Shown: positions 26,331-35,001 of the stretch, piece after piece
Layout: every line of letters starts with the position of its first letter
Numbering within the stretch: position 1 is the first letter of the stretch
Origin: Streptomyces sp. NBC_00708
Lineage (GTDB): Bacteria; Actinomycetota; Actinomycetes; Streptomycetales; Streptomycetaceae
NCBI GenBank assembly: GCA_036226585.1
Contig: CP108997.1
Span: forward strand, 6,448,001-6,512,000
Direction of reading: 5' to 3'
Length of the DNA: 64,000 nucleotides
Notes under the pieces: model-generated
Told to the model about the DNA's origin: nothing
Database searches by the model: none
Seen by the model: the letters and a program-made list of their open reading frames with translations, nothing else
Translations under genes and position numbers: made by a program

Positions 26331-28007
26331 GTGAGCGATACCACCATCAGGTCCCCCAGGCCCGCCGTCCGCAGACTCCCGCTGACCGGCCCGCTGCGCC
26401 TGGCCCGGCCCTCCGACATGTGGTTCAAGCCCGCCACCAGCGTGGTCGTGGCCACCGCCATACCCAACCTGGTGCTGCTGGCCCTGGGCCGGCTCGACCT
26501 GGTGATGTACACGATGGCCGGCTCGCTCTGCGCGCTGTACGGCCACAACCTCCCGTACGCCCGCCGTGCCGGCACCGTCGCCGGGGTGGTGCTCGGCATG
26601 ACCGCGGGCCTCGGCGCCGCCCTCGTCGTCGCCTCGCTCACCGGATCGGCCGCCGTGCTGATCGCCGTCGGCGCGCTCCTGGCCGCCACGCAGAAGCTGC
26701 TCTGCGACGCGACCCGGATCGGCCCGCCCGGACCGGTGATCTTCACCTTCGTCAGCTCCGCCGCCCTCTTCGTCCCCCAGACGCCCGGCCAGGTCCCCGG
26801 CCATCTCGCCCTCACGCTCGGCGCGGGCGCGGTCGCCTGGCTCGTCGCCGTCGTCGCCCCCGCGCTCGTCCGCCGCGACGGACCCGAACGCCGCGCCACC
26901 GCCCGCGCCCTGAACGCCGCCGCCGCGCATGCCGCCGACCCCGGCCACGCCACCCGGCGCGCCGCCGTCACCGCCGTGCACGCCGCCTGGCAGATCCTCC
27001 TCGCCGCCGGCCGCCCCACCCCGGCACGCCGCGCCCTGGAACGCCTGGTCGTCCACGCCGAGACCTCGGTCCTGGGCAGCGCGGCGGACCCCGCCGACGC
27101 CGGCCGGCTGCGCGAGTGGGCCCGGCTCACCCGGGCGCGGGGCCCCGTCCCCACCCCGCCGCCCGCCACCGGCACCACCGCGGAACTCTTCGGCCTCGAC
27201 GCCGAGCGTGCCGCCCGCGGCAGCGCGTTCCGTACGCTGCTGCGCGGCCTGGCCCCCGGCTCCCCGTTGCTCCCGGTCGCCGCACGCACGCTCGTCGGAT
27301 GCGCCCTGGCCGGTTATGTCTGTTCTGCCGTGGGGGTCGGCCGCCCCTACTGGGCGATCGTCACCGCCGCCTCGCTCTACCAGGCCAACGTCACGCTCTC
27401 CTGGAACCGGACGCTCCAGCGCACCCTGGGCAACCTCATCGGCGTCCTGGTCTTCGCCGCCGTCCTCCCGGCCGCCCGGACCGCGCCGCTCGCCCTCATC
27501 GGCTTCTGCCTCCTCTTCGCCTTCTCGGCCGAGGCGCTGATCACCCGCAACTACTGGCTCGGCTCCGTCGCCGTGACCCCGATGGCGCTGCTCGTCCTGG
27601 AGTACGCGGGCAGCCACCCGGCCGGTGAGCTGATCGGCGACCGGGTCCTGGACACCGTCATCGGCGCCGCCGTCGGCTTCCTTGCCGCCGTGCTCGTCAC
27701 CAACCGCCGCGCCACCGGCCGCGTCGAGCGCGCGCTGGCCGCCGCCGAACGGGCCCGCGCCCACGCCGTGCGGACCCTCGCCGCGCCCGAGCCCGCACCG
27801 GCCGCCCTGGACGCGGCCCGCCGCCGGCTCACCGGCTCCCTGGTCGAGCTGCGCGAGGCGGACGACACCGCGGCGGGGGAGTGGTGGCAGCCCGCCCTGT
27901 CCCAGGAGGCGGTGCTCGCGGCCGAGCAGGCCGGACACCGTACGCTCGCGGCGACAGCGAAACGGCAGGGGCTGCTCGTCCCCGCCCAGGAGAACGGAGC
28001 GGTGTGA
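26331..28007 (+). CDS. FUSC-family membrane protein (aromatic-acid/efflux type)
   Basis: 558 residues. Two groups of membrane helices flank a cytoplasmic region: an N-terminal block at about 35-170 (VVVATAIPNLVLLAL and following) and a C-terminal FUSC block at about 320-450 (LVGCALAGYVCSAVGVGRPYWAIVTAA, then LIGVLVFAAVLPAARTAPLALI). A soluble helical tail follows. The family includes AaeB-like efflux proteins and YccS. I use GTG at 26331; the ATG at 26327 is in another frame. It overlaps a MarR gene by four bases, a pairing typical of substrate-induced efflux. The substrate is not visible. Confidence 0.88.
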   Translation: MSDTTIRSPRPAVRRLPLTGPLRLARPSDMWFKPATSVVVATAIPNLVLLALGRLDLVMYTMAGSLCALYGHNLPYARRAGTVAGVVLGMTAGLGAALVVASLTGSAAVLIAVGALLAATQKLLCDATRIGPPGPVIFTFVSSAALFVPQTPGQVPGHLALTLGAGAVAWLVAVVAPALVRRDGPERRATARALNAAAAHAADPGHATRRAAVTAVHAAWQILLAAGRPTPARRALERLVVHAETSVLGSAADPADAGRLREWARLTRARGPVPTPPPATGTTAELFGLDAERAARGSAFRTLLRGLAPGSPLLPVAARTLVGCALAGYVCSAVGVGRPYWAIVTAASLYQANVTLSWNRTLQRTLGNLIGVLVFAAVLPAARTAPLALIGFCLLFAFSAEALITRNYWLGSVAVTPMALLVLEYAGSHPAGELIGDRVLDTVIGAAVGFLAAVLVTNRRATGRVERALAAAERARAHAVRTLAAPEPAPAALDAARRRLTGSLVELREADDTAAGEWWQPALSQEAVLAAEQAGHRTLAATAKRQGLLVPAQENGAV

Positions 28008-28510
28008 CCGACGACATCGTCGCCTCGGTGGTCCGGCAGTGGCAGGCCGTGAACCCGGAACTCGACACCGGGCCCATGGAGCTCATCGGCCGGATCAACC
28101 GCTGCTCCGCCCTGCTCCAGCAGGCCGAGGACGCCCCGCTGCGGGCGGCCGGGCTGACCCGCCCCGAGTTCGACCTGCTGGGGGCCGTGCGCCGTACGGA
28201 CCGTGAACTGACCCCCGGCGAACTCGCCAGGGAGACGTTCTCCTCCGGAGCCGCCGTCACCAAGCGCCTCAAGGTCCTCCAGGAGCGCGGCCTGATCGCC
28301 CGGCGCGGCGACGAGCGGGACCGCAGGGTCGCCTTCGTACGCCTCACCGACGAGGGCCGCGACCTGGTCGACGGACTGCTGCCCCGGCAGCTGGCGTACG
28401 AACGCGCGGTGCTCTCCGGGCTCGACGCCGCATCCCGCGACCGGCTCAGCGCCCAGCTCAGCGAGCTGCTGGTGCAGCTGGAGGGGCGCATCGGCGGCGC
28501 CCGCCGCTGA
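28004..28510 (+). CDS. MarR-family regulator
   Basis: 168 residues from GTG at 28004, overlapping the FUSC stop (GTGTGA). The winged helix is at about 45-125: LTRPEFDLLGAVRR, TPGELARETFSSGAAVTKRLKVL, and the wing RGDERDRRVAFVRLTDEG. Placed as the second gene of a transporter operon, it probably represses that operon and is released by the exported compound. Confidence 0.9.
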   Translation: MTDDIVASVVRQWQAVNPELDTGPMELIGRINRCSALLQQAEDAPLRAAGLTRPEFDLLGAVRRTDRELTPGELARETFSSGAAVTKRLKVLQERGLIARRGDERDRRVAFVRLTDEGRDLVDGLLPRQLAYERAVLSGLDAASRDRLSAQLSELLVQLEGRIGGARR

Positions 28511-28830
28511 GGGGGTCCGCCCCGCATCACTCGTACGAGCGTCTTCGCTCATATGTGCCCATGCATGGCTCCGCAGGGCGATTCTTCCTCATTCCTCCGC
28601 CTCGTCACTCCCCGCGCACGCATGAAGGCGCTGCGTGCAAAAACTCGTGAGCGTACTACCGCGGAAGCGCTCGCGCAGGGGGTTGGAGGAATGTGTGAAA
28701 GCGCTGATTCGATCTGACTAAGCTCACGCACAGTGAAGCCGAGTTGAGATGAATTCGCGCGCTTGTTCCCTTCGTTCATACAAGCGCCGAATCTCCGGAA
28801 TACAGCCCGAATCAACCGCCAGAGGTTCAG
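28511..28830. other. 320-bp gene-free region ahead of the conservon
   Basis: No convincing gene on either strand. It is less GC-rich than its surroundings, especially after 28620, as expected for a promoter region, and presumably drives cvnA. I see no long inverted repeat. Confidence 0.55.
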
Positions 28831-30447
28831 ATGGCCCGTGTTGAATCACCGCAGGCCGGCCGGGAAGCCCCCGTCGCCCGCGCCCTGTTGCTGCCCGTCG
28901 TCGTGATGGCGGGCGCAACCGCCGCCGCGGCGGCGCTGGTTGCCGAGCCCGCGCGGATACCAGTCGTCTGGTGCGGAGCATTCGCCACCGTCGTGGTGGC
29001 CGCGCTCGCCGTGGAGATCTCCCGCCGCGGCCGGACGATCCGCCGCCGAAGCACCGAGTACCAACAGCGCGTCACCGCCCTGGAGCGGCGCATCGCGGAG
29101 TACGACGAAGAGACCGTGCGCATCAGCAAGGAGCTGCTGCCCGCCGCCATCCACCGTCTGCGTGTGGGCAATTCGCCCGACGAGGTGCTGCGCGACGTGG
29201 TGGACTCCGACCCGGTCTACCGCCACCTTCCCGACTCCCAGCGCTCCCTCGTCTACACCGTCCTCGACATCATCGACAACGAGGAGGCGACCCGCGACTC
29301 CGCTCAGCGCGCCTTCGTCAACGTCGCCCGGCGCGTGCAGGCGATCGTCCACCGACAGGCCAGTGAGCTGCGGGAGATGGAGGAGCACCACGGGCGCAAC
29401 CCCGACGTCTTCGACGACCTGCTCCGCATCGACCACGGCACCGCGCTGATCGGCCGGCTCGCCGACTCCATCGCGGTCCTCGGCGGCGCCCGCCCCAGCC
29501 GCCAGTGGCCCAAGCCCGTACCGCTGTTCAGCGTGCTGCGCGGTGCCATGTCGCGCATCCTGGAGTACCCGCGCGTCGATCTGCACTCGATCGCCAAGGT
29601 CGCCATCATCGGCACCGCCGTCGAACCGCTCATCCACGCCTGCGCCGAACTCCTCGACAACGCCACCCGCTACTCGCCGCCCCAGACCCGGGTGCACGTC
29701 ACCGCGGTCGAGGTGCAGACGGGTATCGCCATCGAGATCGAGGACGGCGGCGTCAGCCTCAGCGAGGAGGCCCGCGCCCGCGCCGAGAACATGCTCGCCA
29801 GGGCCCAGGCCGGGTCCAGCATGAACGACCTCGGCGAGTCCCCGCGCCTCGGCATGGCCGTCGTCGGCCGCCTCGCGCGGATGTACGACCTCCAGGTCTC
29901 CCTGCGGCAGTCCGCGTACGGCGGCGTGCGCGCCGTGCTCATCGTGCCCCGCGCCATGATCACCACCGGTCCTGCGCCCGGCATCGCCCACGGAATCGGC
30001 GCCACCTCGCGGCCGACGAGCGACATCGACCTCGCCGACATGCAGCACGTCGTGCCGGCCCGCGGCAAGCGCCGCAAGCCCAGCCCCGTGGCCGCCCGCC
30101 CCGTGACCGGCCCGGTCGCCTCCGAGCCCCGTCCGGTCGCCCCGGCCGTCGCCATGGAGGACGACCTGCCCGTCGTGACCGAGTGGACCGCCGGCGGACT
30201 TCCGCAGCGCCGCAGCCGCGGCCGCGCACCGCTGGGCTCGCACAACCTTCCCGCACAGGCCGCCGACCCCACGGCCGGCCGCACCAACGGCCACGGCCAC
30301 AGCTACGGGCCCGGCCAGGACAACAGCAAGGAACCGCCCCCCGGTATCTGGCTGGAGGCATTCACCAAGGCCGCCAACGGTGTGCCCCACGAGCCCAGGC
30401 CGGACGAAGACTCTGACGACGCGTGGGACAAGGGAGATCTGCAGTGA
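28831..30447 (+). CDS. cvnA: conservon sensor-like ATPase CvnA
   Basis: 538 residues. Two N-terminal membrane helices (about 9-28 and 33-50, with RVESPQAGREAPVA before them) leave a very short external loop, so the sensor may read the membrane or a partner. A coiled coil and a dimerisation-like region follow. The HATPase_c domain at about 260-400 has an N-box HACAELLDNATRYSPP, G1 EDGGVSLSEE and G2 LGMAVVGRLA. There is no obvious phosphorylatable His H-box, as usual for conservon kinases. The C-terminal ~150 residues are Pro/Arg/Ala-rich and unstructured. It is the first gene of a five-gene conservon. Confidence 0.92.
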   Translation: MARVESPQAGREAPVARALLLPVVVMAGATAAAAALVAEPARIPVVWCGAFATVVVAALAVEISRRGRTIRRRSTEYQQRVTALERRIAEYDEETVRISKELLPAAIHRLRVGNSPDEVLRDVVDSDPVYRHLPDSQRSLVYTVLDIIDNEEATRDSAQRAFVNVARRVQAIVHRQASELREMEEHHGRNPDVFDDLLRIDHGTALIGRLADSIAVLGGARPSRQWPKPVPLFSVLRGAMSRILEYPRVDLHSIAKVAIIGTAVEPLIHACAELLDNATRYSPPQTRVHVTAVEVQTGIAIEIEDGGVSLSEEARARAENMLARAQAGSSMNDLGESPRLGMAVVGRLARMYDLQVSLRQSAYGGVRAVLIVPRAMITTGPAPGIAHGIGATSRPTSDIDLADMQHVVPARGKRRKPSPVAARPVTGPVASEPRPVAPAVAMEDDLPVVTEWTAGGLPQRRSRGRAPLGSHNLPAQAADPTAGRTNGHGHSYGPGQDNSKEPPPGIWLEAFTKAANGVPHEPRPDEDSDDAWDKGDLQ

Positions 30448-30851
30448 TCCAGCAGCGGGGCAACATGGACTGGATGCTCAAGGAACTCGCCGACGACGTC
30501 CCGGACATCCACCAGATCGTGGTGCTCTCCGCGGACGGGCTGCGCATCGCCCGGCACGGAGGAGACCCCGATGTCGCCGACCGGCTCGCGGCGGCGTGCG
30601 CCGGTCTGCAGAGCCTGGCGGCGGCCGTCGCCTCCGAGATCCCGTACAGCGACGGCCGGATGAGGCTCGTCGTCATCGAGGTCACCGGCGGCTTCTTCTA
30701 CCTGATGGCCGCAGGGGCCGGCGCCTACCTCGCGGTCCTCGCCGGGGAGACGGTGGACGCCGGACTCGTCGGGGCGCGGATGCGCGACATGGTCGTACGC
30801 ATCGGCGGCCATCTCACGAGTCCGCCCCGCCACGACGGGCAGGCCGTATGA
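30444..30851 (+). CDS. cvnB: roadblock/LC7 protein CvnB
   Basis: 135 residues, the usual size. Roadblock/LC7 fold: MDWMLKELADDVPDIHQIVVLSADGLRIA, followed by LAAACAGLQSLAAAVASE and a C-terminal helix. The GTG start overlaps the cvnA stop by four bases and has GGGAGA upstream, chosen over an in-frame ATG at 30423 inside cvnA. In conservons this protein forms a complex with the CvnA, CvnC and CvnD products, resembling a eukaryotic G-protein-coupled module. Confidence 0.93.
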   Translation: MIQQRGNMDWMLKELADDVPDIHQIVVLSADGLRIARHGGDPDVADRLAAACAGLQSLAAAVASEIPYSDGRMRLVVIEVTGGFFYLMAAGAGAYLAVLAGETVDAGLVGARMRDMVVRIGGHLTSPPRHDGQAV

Positions 30852-31219
30852 GTGCTCCCCGACGAGAACGCCGCAAGGCCGACCCGGCACTGAGCGACCC
30901 GGAGCGGCTCTACGTCATCACCGGCGATCCCGACGGCAGCGAGCGGGCAGCGCTCGACCTGGTCACGATGATTGTCTCGAAGTCCGAGCCGTCCCCCACG
31001 GTCCAGCCCGAGCAGGCCGTGATCCTGCGGCTCTGCCAGGCACCGTTATCCGTCGCGGAACTCTCCGCCTACCTCAGCCTGCCGTTCAGCGTGGTGACCT
31101 CGCTCCTCACCGAACTCCTCGCAACCGGACTGATCGAATCGCGCGCGCCGATCGTCCGCGCGACCCTCCCGGACCGGTCCCTCCTCGAAGCGGTGATGCA
31201 TGGACTTCAGAAACTCTGA
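30848..31219 (+). CDS. cvnC: DUF742 protein CvnC, with a TTA codon
   Basis: 123 residues, DUF742. The N-terminal YVITGDPDGS segment is followed by a winged-helix-like region (EQAVILRLCQAPLSVAELSAYLSLPFSVVTSLLTELLATGLI). It overlaps cvnB by four bases (ATGA) and cvnD by 20. Codon 67 (31046-31048) is TTA, a codon almost absent from Streptomyces genes and decoded only by the bldA tRNA. Translation should therefore depend on developmental stage, and could influence coupled cvnD as well. Confidence 0.92.
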   Translation: MSAPRRERRKADPALSDPERLYVITGDPDGSERAALDLVTMIVSKSEPSPTVQPEQAVILRLCQAPLSVAELSAYLSLPFSVVTSLLTELLATGLIESRAPIVRATLPDRSLLEAVMHGLQKL

Positions 31220-31814
31220 CACGATCACGGGCCCCCGCAGCGAGGACGTCCTGCCCACCACGGCCACCGCCGCGGTGAAGGTCGTGATCGTCGGAGGGTT
31301 CGGGGTCGGCAAGACGACCATGGTCGGCTCGGTGAGCGAGATCCGGCCGCTGACCACCGAAGAGACGATGACGCAGGCCGGCGTCGGCGTGGACGACAAC
31401 TTCGGGGTGGAGAGCAAGACCGCCACCACCGTCGCCATGGACTTCGGCCGGATCAGCATCAGTGAGGAGCTGATCCTCTACCTCTTCGGCACCCCCGGCC
31501 AGGAACGCTTCTGGTTCCTGTGGAACGGCCTGTTCGAAGGCGCGCTCGGCGCCGTCGTCCTCGTCGACACCCGCCGGCTCGAAGTCAGCTTCGACGTCAT
31601 CGGACGCCTGGAGGAGCGCGGGGTGCCGTTCGTCGTCGCCATCAACACCTTCCCCGAGGCGCCCCACCACCCCGTCGAGGCGCTGCGCAGCGCCCTGGAC
31701 CTCCCCGAGGAGGTCCCGATAATCGACTGCGACGCCCGGCTGCGCGTCTCCAGCCGCGATGTGCTGATGACCCTGATGCGCTACCTGCACAGCCTGGCCC
31801 TCCCACTCGGCTGA
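31200..31814 (+). CDS. cvnD: conservon small GTPase-like protein CvnD
   Basis: 204 residues. P-loop GGFGVGKTTMVGSV (about 31-44), a switch II-like FGTPGQERFWFLW, and an AINTFPEAP base-recognition segment in place of canonical NKxD. The first codons lie within the end of cvnC. Conservon GTPases bind and hydrolyse GTP and switch the membrane-bound CvnA-B-C complex. Confidence 0.93.
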   Translation: MDFRNSDTITGPRSEDVLPTTATAAVKVVIVGGFGVGKTTMVGSVSEIRPLTTEETMTQAGVGVDDNFGVESKTATTVAMDFGRISISEELILYLFGTPGQERFWFLWNGLFEGALGAVVLVDTRRLEVSFDVIGRLEERGVPFVVAINTFPEAPHHPVEALRSALDLPEEVPIIDCDARLRVSSRDVLMTLMRYLHSLALPLG

Positions 31815-31902
31815 CCCCCGCGCCCCCTTCCCGAACCCGTTCCGCGCGTCCCCACCGCGCCCCCGACCGTCCGGCCCCCGCGGCCCGACCCCTGGAGCGA
31901 TC

Positions 31903-33462
31903 GTGACAAGCCCCTTCCCCTACGAGCACGGCCAGGTCCCGCCCCCCGAATGCCCGGCCCACGGCCTGGGCGTCGGCCCCGGCGGACTGCGCCGGCTCTA
32001 CGGCCCCGAGGCCGAGCAGGACCCGCACGGCCTGTACGAGAAACTGCGCGCCGAACACGGCACGGTGGCCCCCGTCCTGCTGCACGGCGACGTACCCGCC
32101 TGGCTGGTCCTCGGCCACAGCGAGAACCTGCACATGACCCGTACGCCCTCGCAGTTCTCCCGCGACTCCCGGCGCTGGCGGGCCCTGCAGGACGGCAGCG
32201 TCGCGCCGGACCACCCGCTGGCCCCGATCTTCACCTGGCAGCCGATCTGCGTCTTCGCCGACGGCGCCACCCACGAGCGCCAGCGCGGTGCCGTCACCGA
32301 CTCCATGGCCCGCATCGACACCCGCGGCGTGCGGCGCCACGTCAACCGGTACAGCAACCGCCTCGTCAACGGCTTCTGCCGCGAGGGCCGCACCGACCTC
32401 GTCGCCGACTTCGCCGAACGGCTGCCCATGATGGTCATGTGCGCCATCCTCGGCATGCCGGAGGAGTACAACGACCGGATGGTCGAAGCCGCCCGCGACA
32501 TGATCAAGGGCACCGCCACCGCAGTCCAGAGCAACGCCTACGTGGTGGGAGCGCTCACCCGCCTCGTCGAGCGCCGCCGCCGCGAACCCGCGGACGACTT
32601 CGCCACCTGGCTGGTCGAGCACCCCGCGGACATGAACGACCAGGAGGTGGCCGAGCACCTGCGGCTCATCCTCATCGCCTCCTACGAGGCCACCACCAAC
32701 CTGATCGCCAACGTCCTGCGCATGGTCCTCACCGACCCGCGCTTCCGGGCCCGGCTCAGCGGCGGCCACATGACCGTCCCCGAGGCGGTCGAGCAGACCC
32801 TCTGGGACGAGCCCCCGTTCACCGCCGTCTTCGGCCGCTGGGCCGTCGGCGACACCGAACTGGGCGGCCAGCACATCAAGGCCGGTGACGCCCTGATCGT
32901 CGGCATCGCACCGGCCAACACCGACCCGGTGGTCCGCCCCGACCTGAACGCCAACATGGAGGGCAACCGCTCGCACCTCGCGTTCAGCGGCGGCCCCCAC
33001 GAGTGCCCGGGACAGGACATCGGCCGCGCCATCGCCGACGTCGGCGTCGACGCCCTCCTGATGCGGCTGCCCGACCTGGAACTCGCGGTGGACGAGAGCC
33101 GACTGCGCTGGGTGGGCAACATCATGAGCCGTCACCTGGTCGAACTGCCCGCCGAGTTCGCCCCCCGCTCCCCGCAGGACGACCGGGAACCCCCGTCCAT
33201 GGGCAGGCCCGGCGCGGCCCGCCAGGACTGGGAGGTCCAGTCCTCCGTCCGGCACACGGCGCCGACCCCGGTCCGCGTCCCCGCCCCCTCGTCCCCGTCC
33301 CACGCCGCGCCGGCCGCGGCCCCGGCCGGGGCGACCGCGACCGTCGACGGCTCGGCGGACGCACTGGCCGGTGCGGCCACCGGAAGGGTGCCGCGCCAGC
33401 GCAGGCCCGGCGCGCCCGCCCGGCTCTGGCGCGTCGTGACCCGCTGGTGGAACGGCGACTGA
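31903..33462 (+). CDS. cvnE: conservon cytochrome P450, CYP157-like, lacking the ExxR motif
   Basis: 519 residues, about 110 longer than usual. The heme-binding Cys is in FSGGPHECPGQD and the I-helix reads ASYEATT. At the K helix, where P450s have ExxR, the sequence is E297-Q-T-L-W301 before DEPPF, so both the Glu and Arg are gone. Loss of ExxR with EQ-x-LW is the known hallmark of the CYP157 family of conservons. After about residue 415 there is a Pro/Ala-rich tail that ends in an aromatic/basic segment (RLWRVVTRWWNGD), possibly membrane- or partner-binding. The GTG start has GGAG upstream. Substrate unknown; no adjacent ferredoxin. Confidence 0.92.
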   Translation: MTSPFPYEHGQVPPPECPAHGLGVGPGGLRRLYGPEAEQDPHGLYEKLRAEHGTVAPVLLHGDVPAWLVLGHSENLHMTRTPSQFSRDSRRWRALQDGSVAPDHPLAPIFTWQPICVFADGATHERQRGAVTDSMARIDTRGVRRHVNRYSNRLVNGFCREGRTDLVADFAERLPMMVMCAILGMPEEYNDRMVEAARDMIKGTATAVQSNAYVVGALTRLVERRRREPADDFATWLVEHPADMNDQEVAEHLRLILIASYEATTNLIANVLRMVLTDPRFRARLSGGHMTVPEAVEQTLWDEPPFTAVFGRWAVGDTELGGQHIKAGDALIVGIAPANTDPVVRPDLNANMEGNRSHLAFSGGPHECPGQDIGRAIADVGVDALLMRLPDLELAVDESRLRWVGNIMSRHLVELPAEFAPRSPQDDREPPSMGRPGAARQDWEVQSSVRHTAPTPVRVPAPSSPSHAAPAAAPAGATATVDGSADALAGAATGRVPRQRRPGAPARLWRVVTRWWNGD

Positions 33463-33597
33463 GGTCCGCGGCGGTTCCGGAGCGGCCCGGGACGGGGCGG
33501 ACGCGCTGCCCCCGCCGCCGGGCCGCCCCACGCCGGGCGTCGCGGACCGGCGGGGATCCACCGGGCCGGCCCCGGGCTCCACGTACCATGCGGAAGC

Positions 33598-34938
33598 GTG
33601 AAGCTGACAATTCTGGGCGGCGGCGGATTCCGGGTTCCACTGGTGTACGGGGCGCTGCTCGCCGACCACGCCGAGGGCCGGGTCACGGCCGTCACCCTCC
33701 ACGACACGGACACCGACCGGCTCTCCGCCGTCGCCCGGGTCCTCGCCGAGCAGGCCGAGTCCATCCCGGACGCGCCCGCCGTCCGCGCCACGACCGACCT
33801 GGACGAGGCCCTGCGCGGCGCCGACTTCGTCTTCTCCGCGATCCGCGTCGGCGGCCTCGCGGGCCGGGCGGCCGATGAACGCGTCGCGCTCGACGAAGGC
33901 GTCCTCGGCCAGGAGACCGTCGGCGCCGGCGGTATCGCGTACGGGCTGCGCACCGTGCCGGTCGCCGACGACCTGGCGCGGCGCATCGCCCGGCTCGCAC
34001 CGGACGCCTGGGTCATCAACTTCACCAACCCGGCCGGTCTGGTCACCGAGGCCATGTCCCGGCATCTCGGCGACCGGGTCATCGGCATCTGCGACTCACC
34101 GGTGGGCCTCGGCCGCCGCATCGCCCGGGTCCTCGGCGCCGACCCGGACCTGGCCCGCGTCGACTACGTCGGTCTCAACCACCTCGGCTGGGTGCGCGCG
34201 CTCCACGTGGCCGGCCGGGACGAACTCCCGCGCCTGTTCGCCGATCCCGAGCTGCTGGGCTCCTTCGAGGAGGGCCGGCTGTTCGGTGCCGACTGGCTGC
34301 GCTCGCTGGGCTCGATCCCCAACGAGTATCTGCACTACTACTACTTCAACCGTGAGGCCGTCCGCGCCTACCAGGAGGCCGCCCAGACCCGGGGCGCCTT
34401 CCTCCGCGAGCAGCAGGAGGGCTTCTACGGCCGGATGAAGGACTCGGCGACTCCCGCGCTGGCCACCTGGGACCGCACCCGCGCCGAGCGCGAGGCCACG
34501 TACATGGCGGAGAACCGGGACGTGGCCGGGGCGGGCGAGCGCGAGGAGAGCGATCTGGACTCCGGCGGCTACGAACAGGTCGCGCTCGCCCTCATGCGGG
34601 CGATCGCCCGCGACGAGCGGACCACCCTGATCCTCAACGTCCGCAACCGGTCCACCCTCTCGGTGCTCGACGCGGACGCCGTGATCGAGGTGCCCTGCCT
34701 GGTCGATGCCAACGGTGCCCGGCCCGTCGCCGTGGACCCGCTGCCGTACCACGCCGTCGGCCTGGTCACCTCGGTGAAGGCCGTCGAGCGCGCGGTGCTG
34801 GACGCGGCGGCGAGCGGGTCCCGCGCGGACGCCGTCCGGGCCTTCGCCCTGCACCCGCTGGTCGACTCGGTCTCCGTCGCCCGCCGCCTGGTCGACGGCT
34901 ACGCGAAGGCGCACCCGGAGCTGGCGCACCTGGCCTAA
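33598..34938 (+). CDS. GH4-family NAD-dependent 6-phospho-glycosidase
   Basis: 446 residues. N-terminal Rossmann motif LTILGGGGFRVPLV, then the Asp near HDTD for NAD ribose and GH4 segments NFTNPAGLVTEA, ICDSPVGLG (Cys is a metal ligand) and GLNHLGWVRAL (His metal ligand). The family uses NAD+ and Mn2+ in an oxidation-elimination mechanism and most members act on 6-phospho-beta-glucosides. No PTS gene lies nearby, so the phosphorylated substrate, if any, is made elsewhere; a non-phosphorylated substrate is possible. GTG start. It stands alone. Confidence 0.88.
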   Translation: MKLTILGGGGFRVPLVYGALLADHAEGRVTAVTLHDTDTDRLSAVARVLAEQAESIPDAPAVRATTDLDEALRGADFVFSAIRVGGLAGRAADERVALDEGVLGQETVGAGGIAYGLRTVPVADDLARRIARLAPDAWVINFTNPAGLVTEAMSRHLGDRVIGICDSPVGLGRRIARVLGADPDLARVDYVGLNHLGWVRALHVAGRDELPRLFADPELLGSFEEGRLFGADWLRSLGSIPNEYLHYYYFNREAVRAYQEAAQTRGAFLREQQEGFYGRMKDSATPALATWDRTRAEREATYMAENRDVAGAGEREESDLDSGGYEQVALALMRAIARDERTTLILNVRNRSTLSVLDADAVIEVPCLVDANGARPVAVDPLPYHAVGLVTSVKAVERAVLDAAASGSRADAVRAFALHPLVDSVSVARRLVDGYAKAHPELAHLA

Positions 34939-34958
34939 GGGCGGTTGTACGGCCCCCG

Positions 34959-34993
34959 AAGGAGTGGCCCCCACCCCCTGGGGGCCACTCCTT
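34959..34993. terminator. bidirectional hairpin terminator
   Basis: A perfect 15-bp stem (left 34959-34973, right 34979-34993) with a CCCCC loop lies between the convergent GH4 and DUF4132 genes. Confidence 0.85.
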
Positions 34994-35001
34994 CCGTACG
35001 G

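Noticed and set aside
28831..33462. P450 plus kinase genes as part of a secondary-metabolite cluster
   Set aside because: Gene order cvnA-B-C-D-P450 is a conservon; there is no synthase, ligase or tailoring set around it.
31642..34065. 800-codon open frame on the minus strand across the P450 and GH4 genes
   Set aside because: Shadow of two well-supported genes; translation is Gly/Val/Asp/Arg-rich without motifs.
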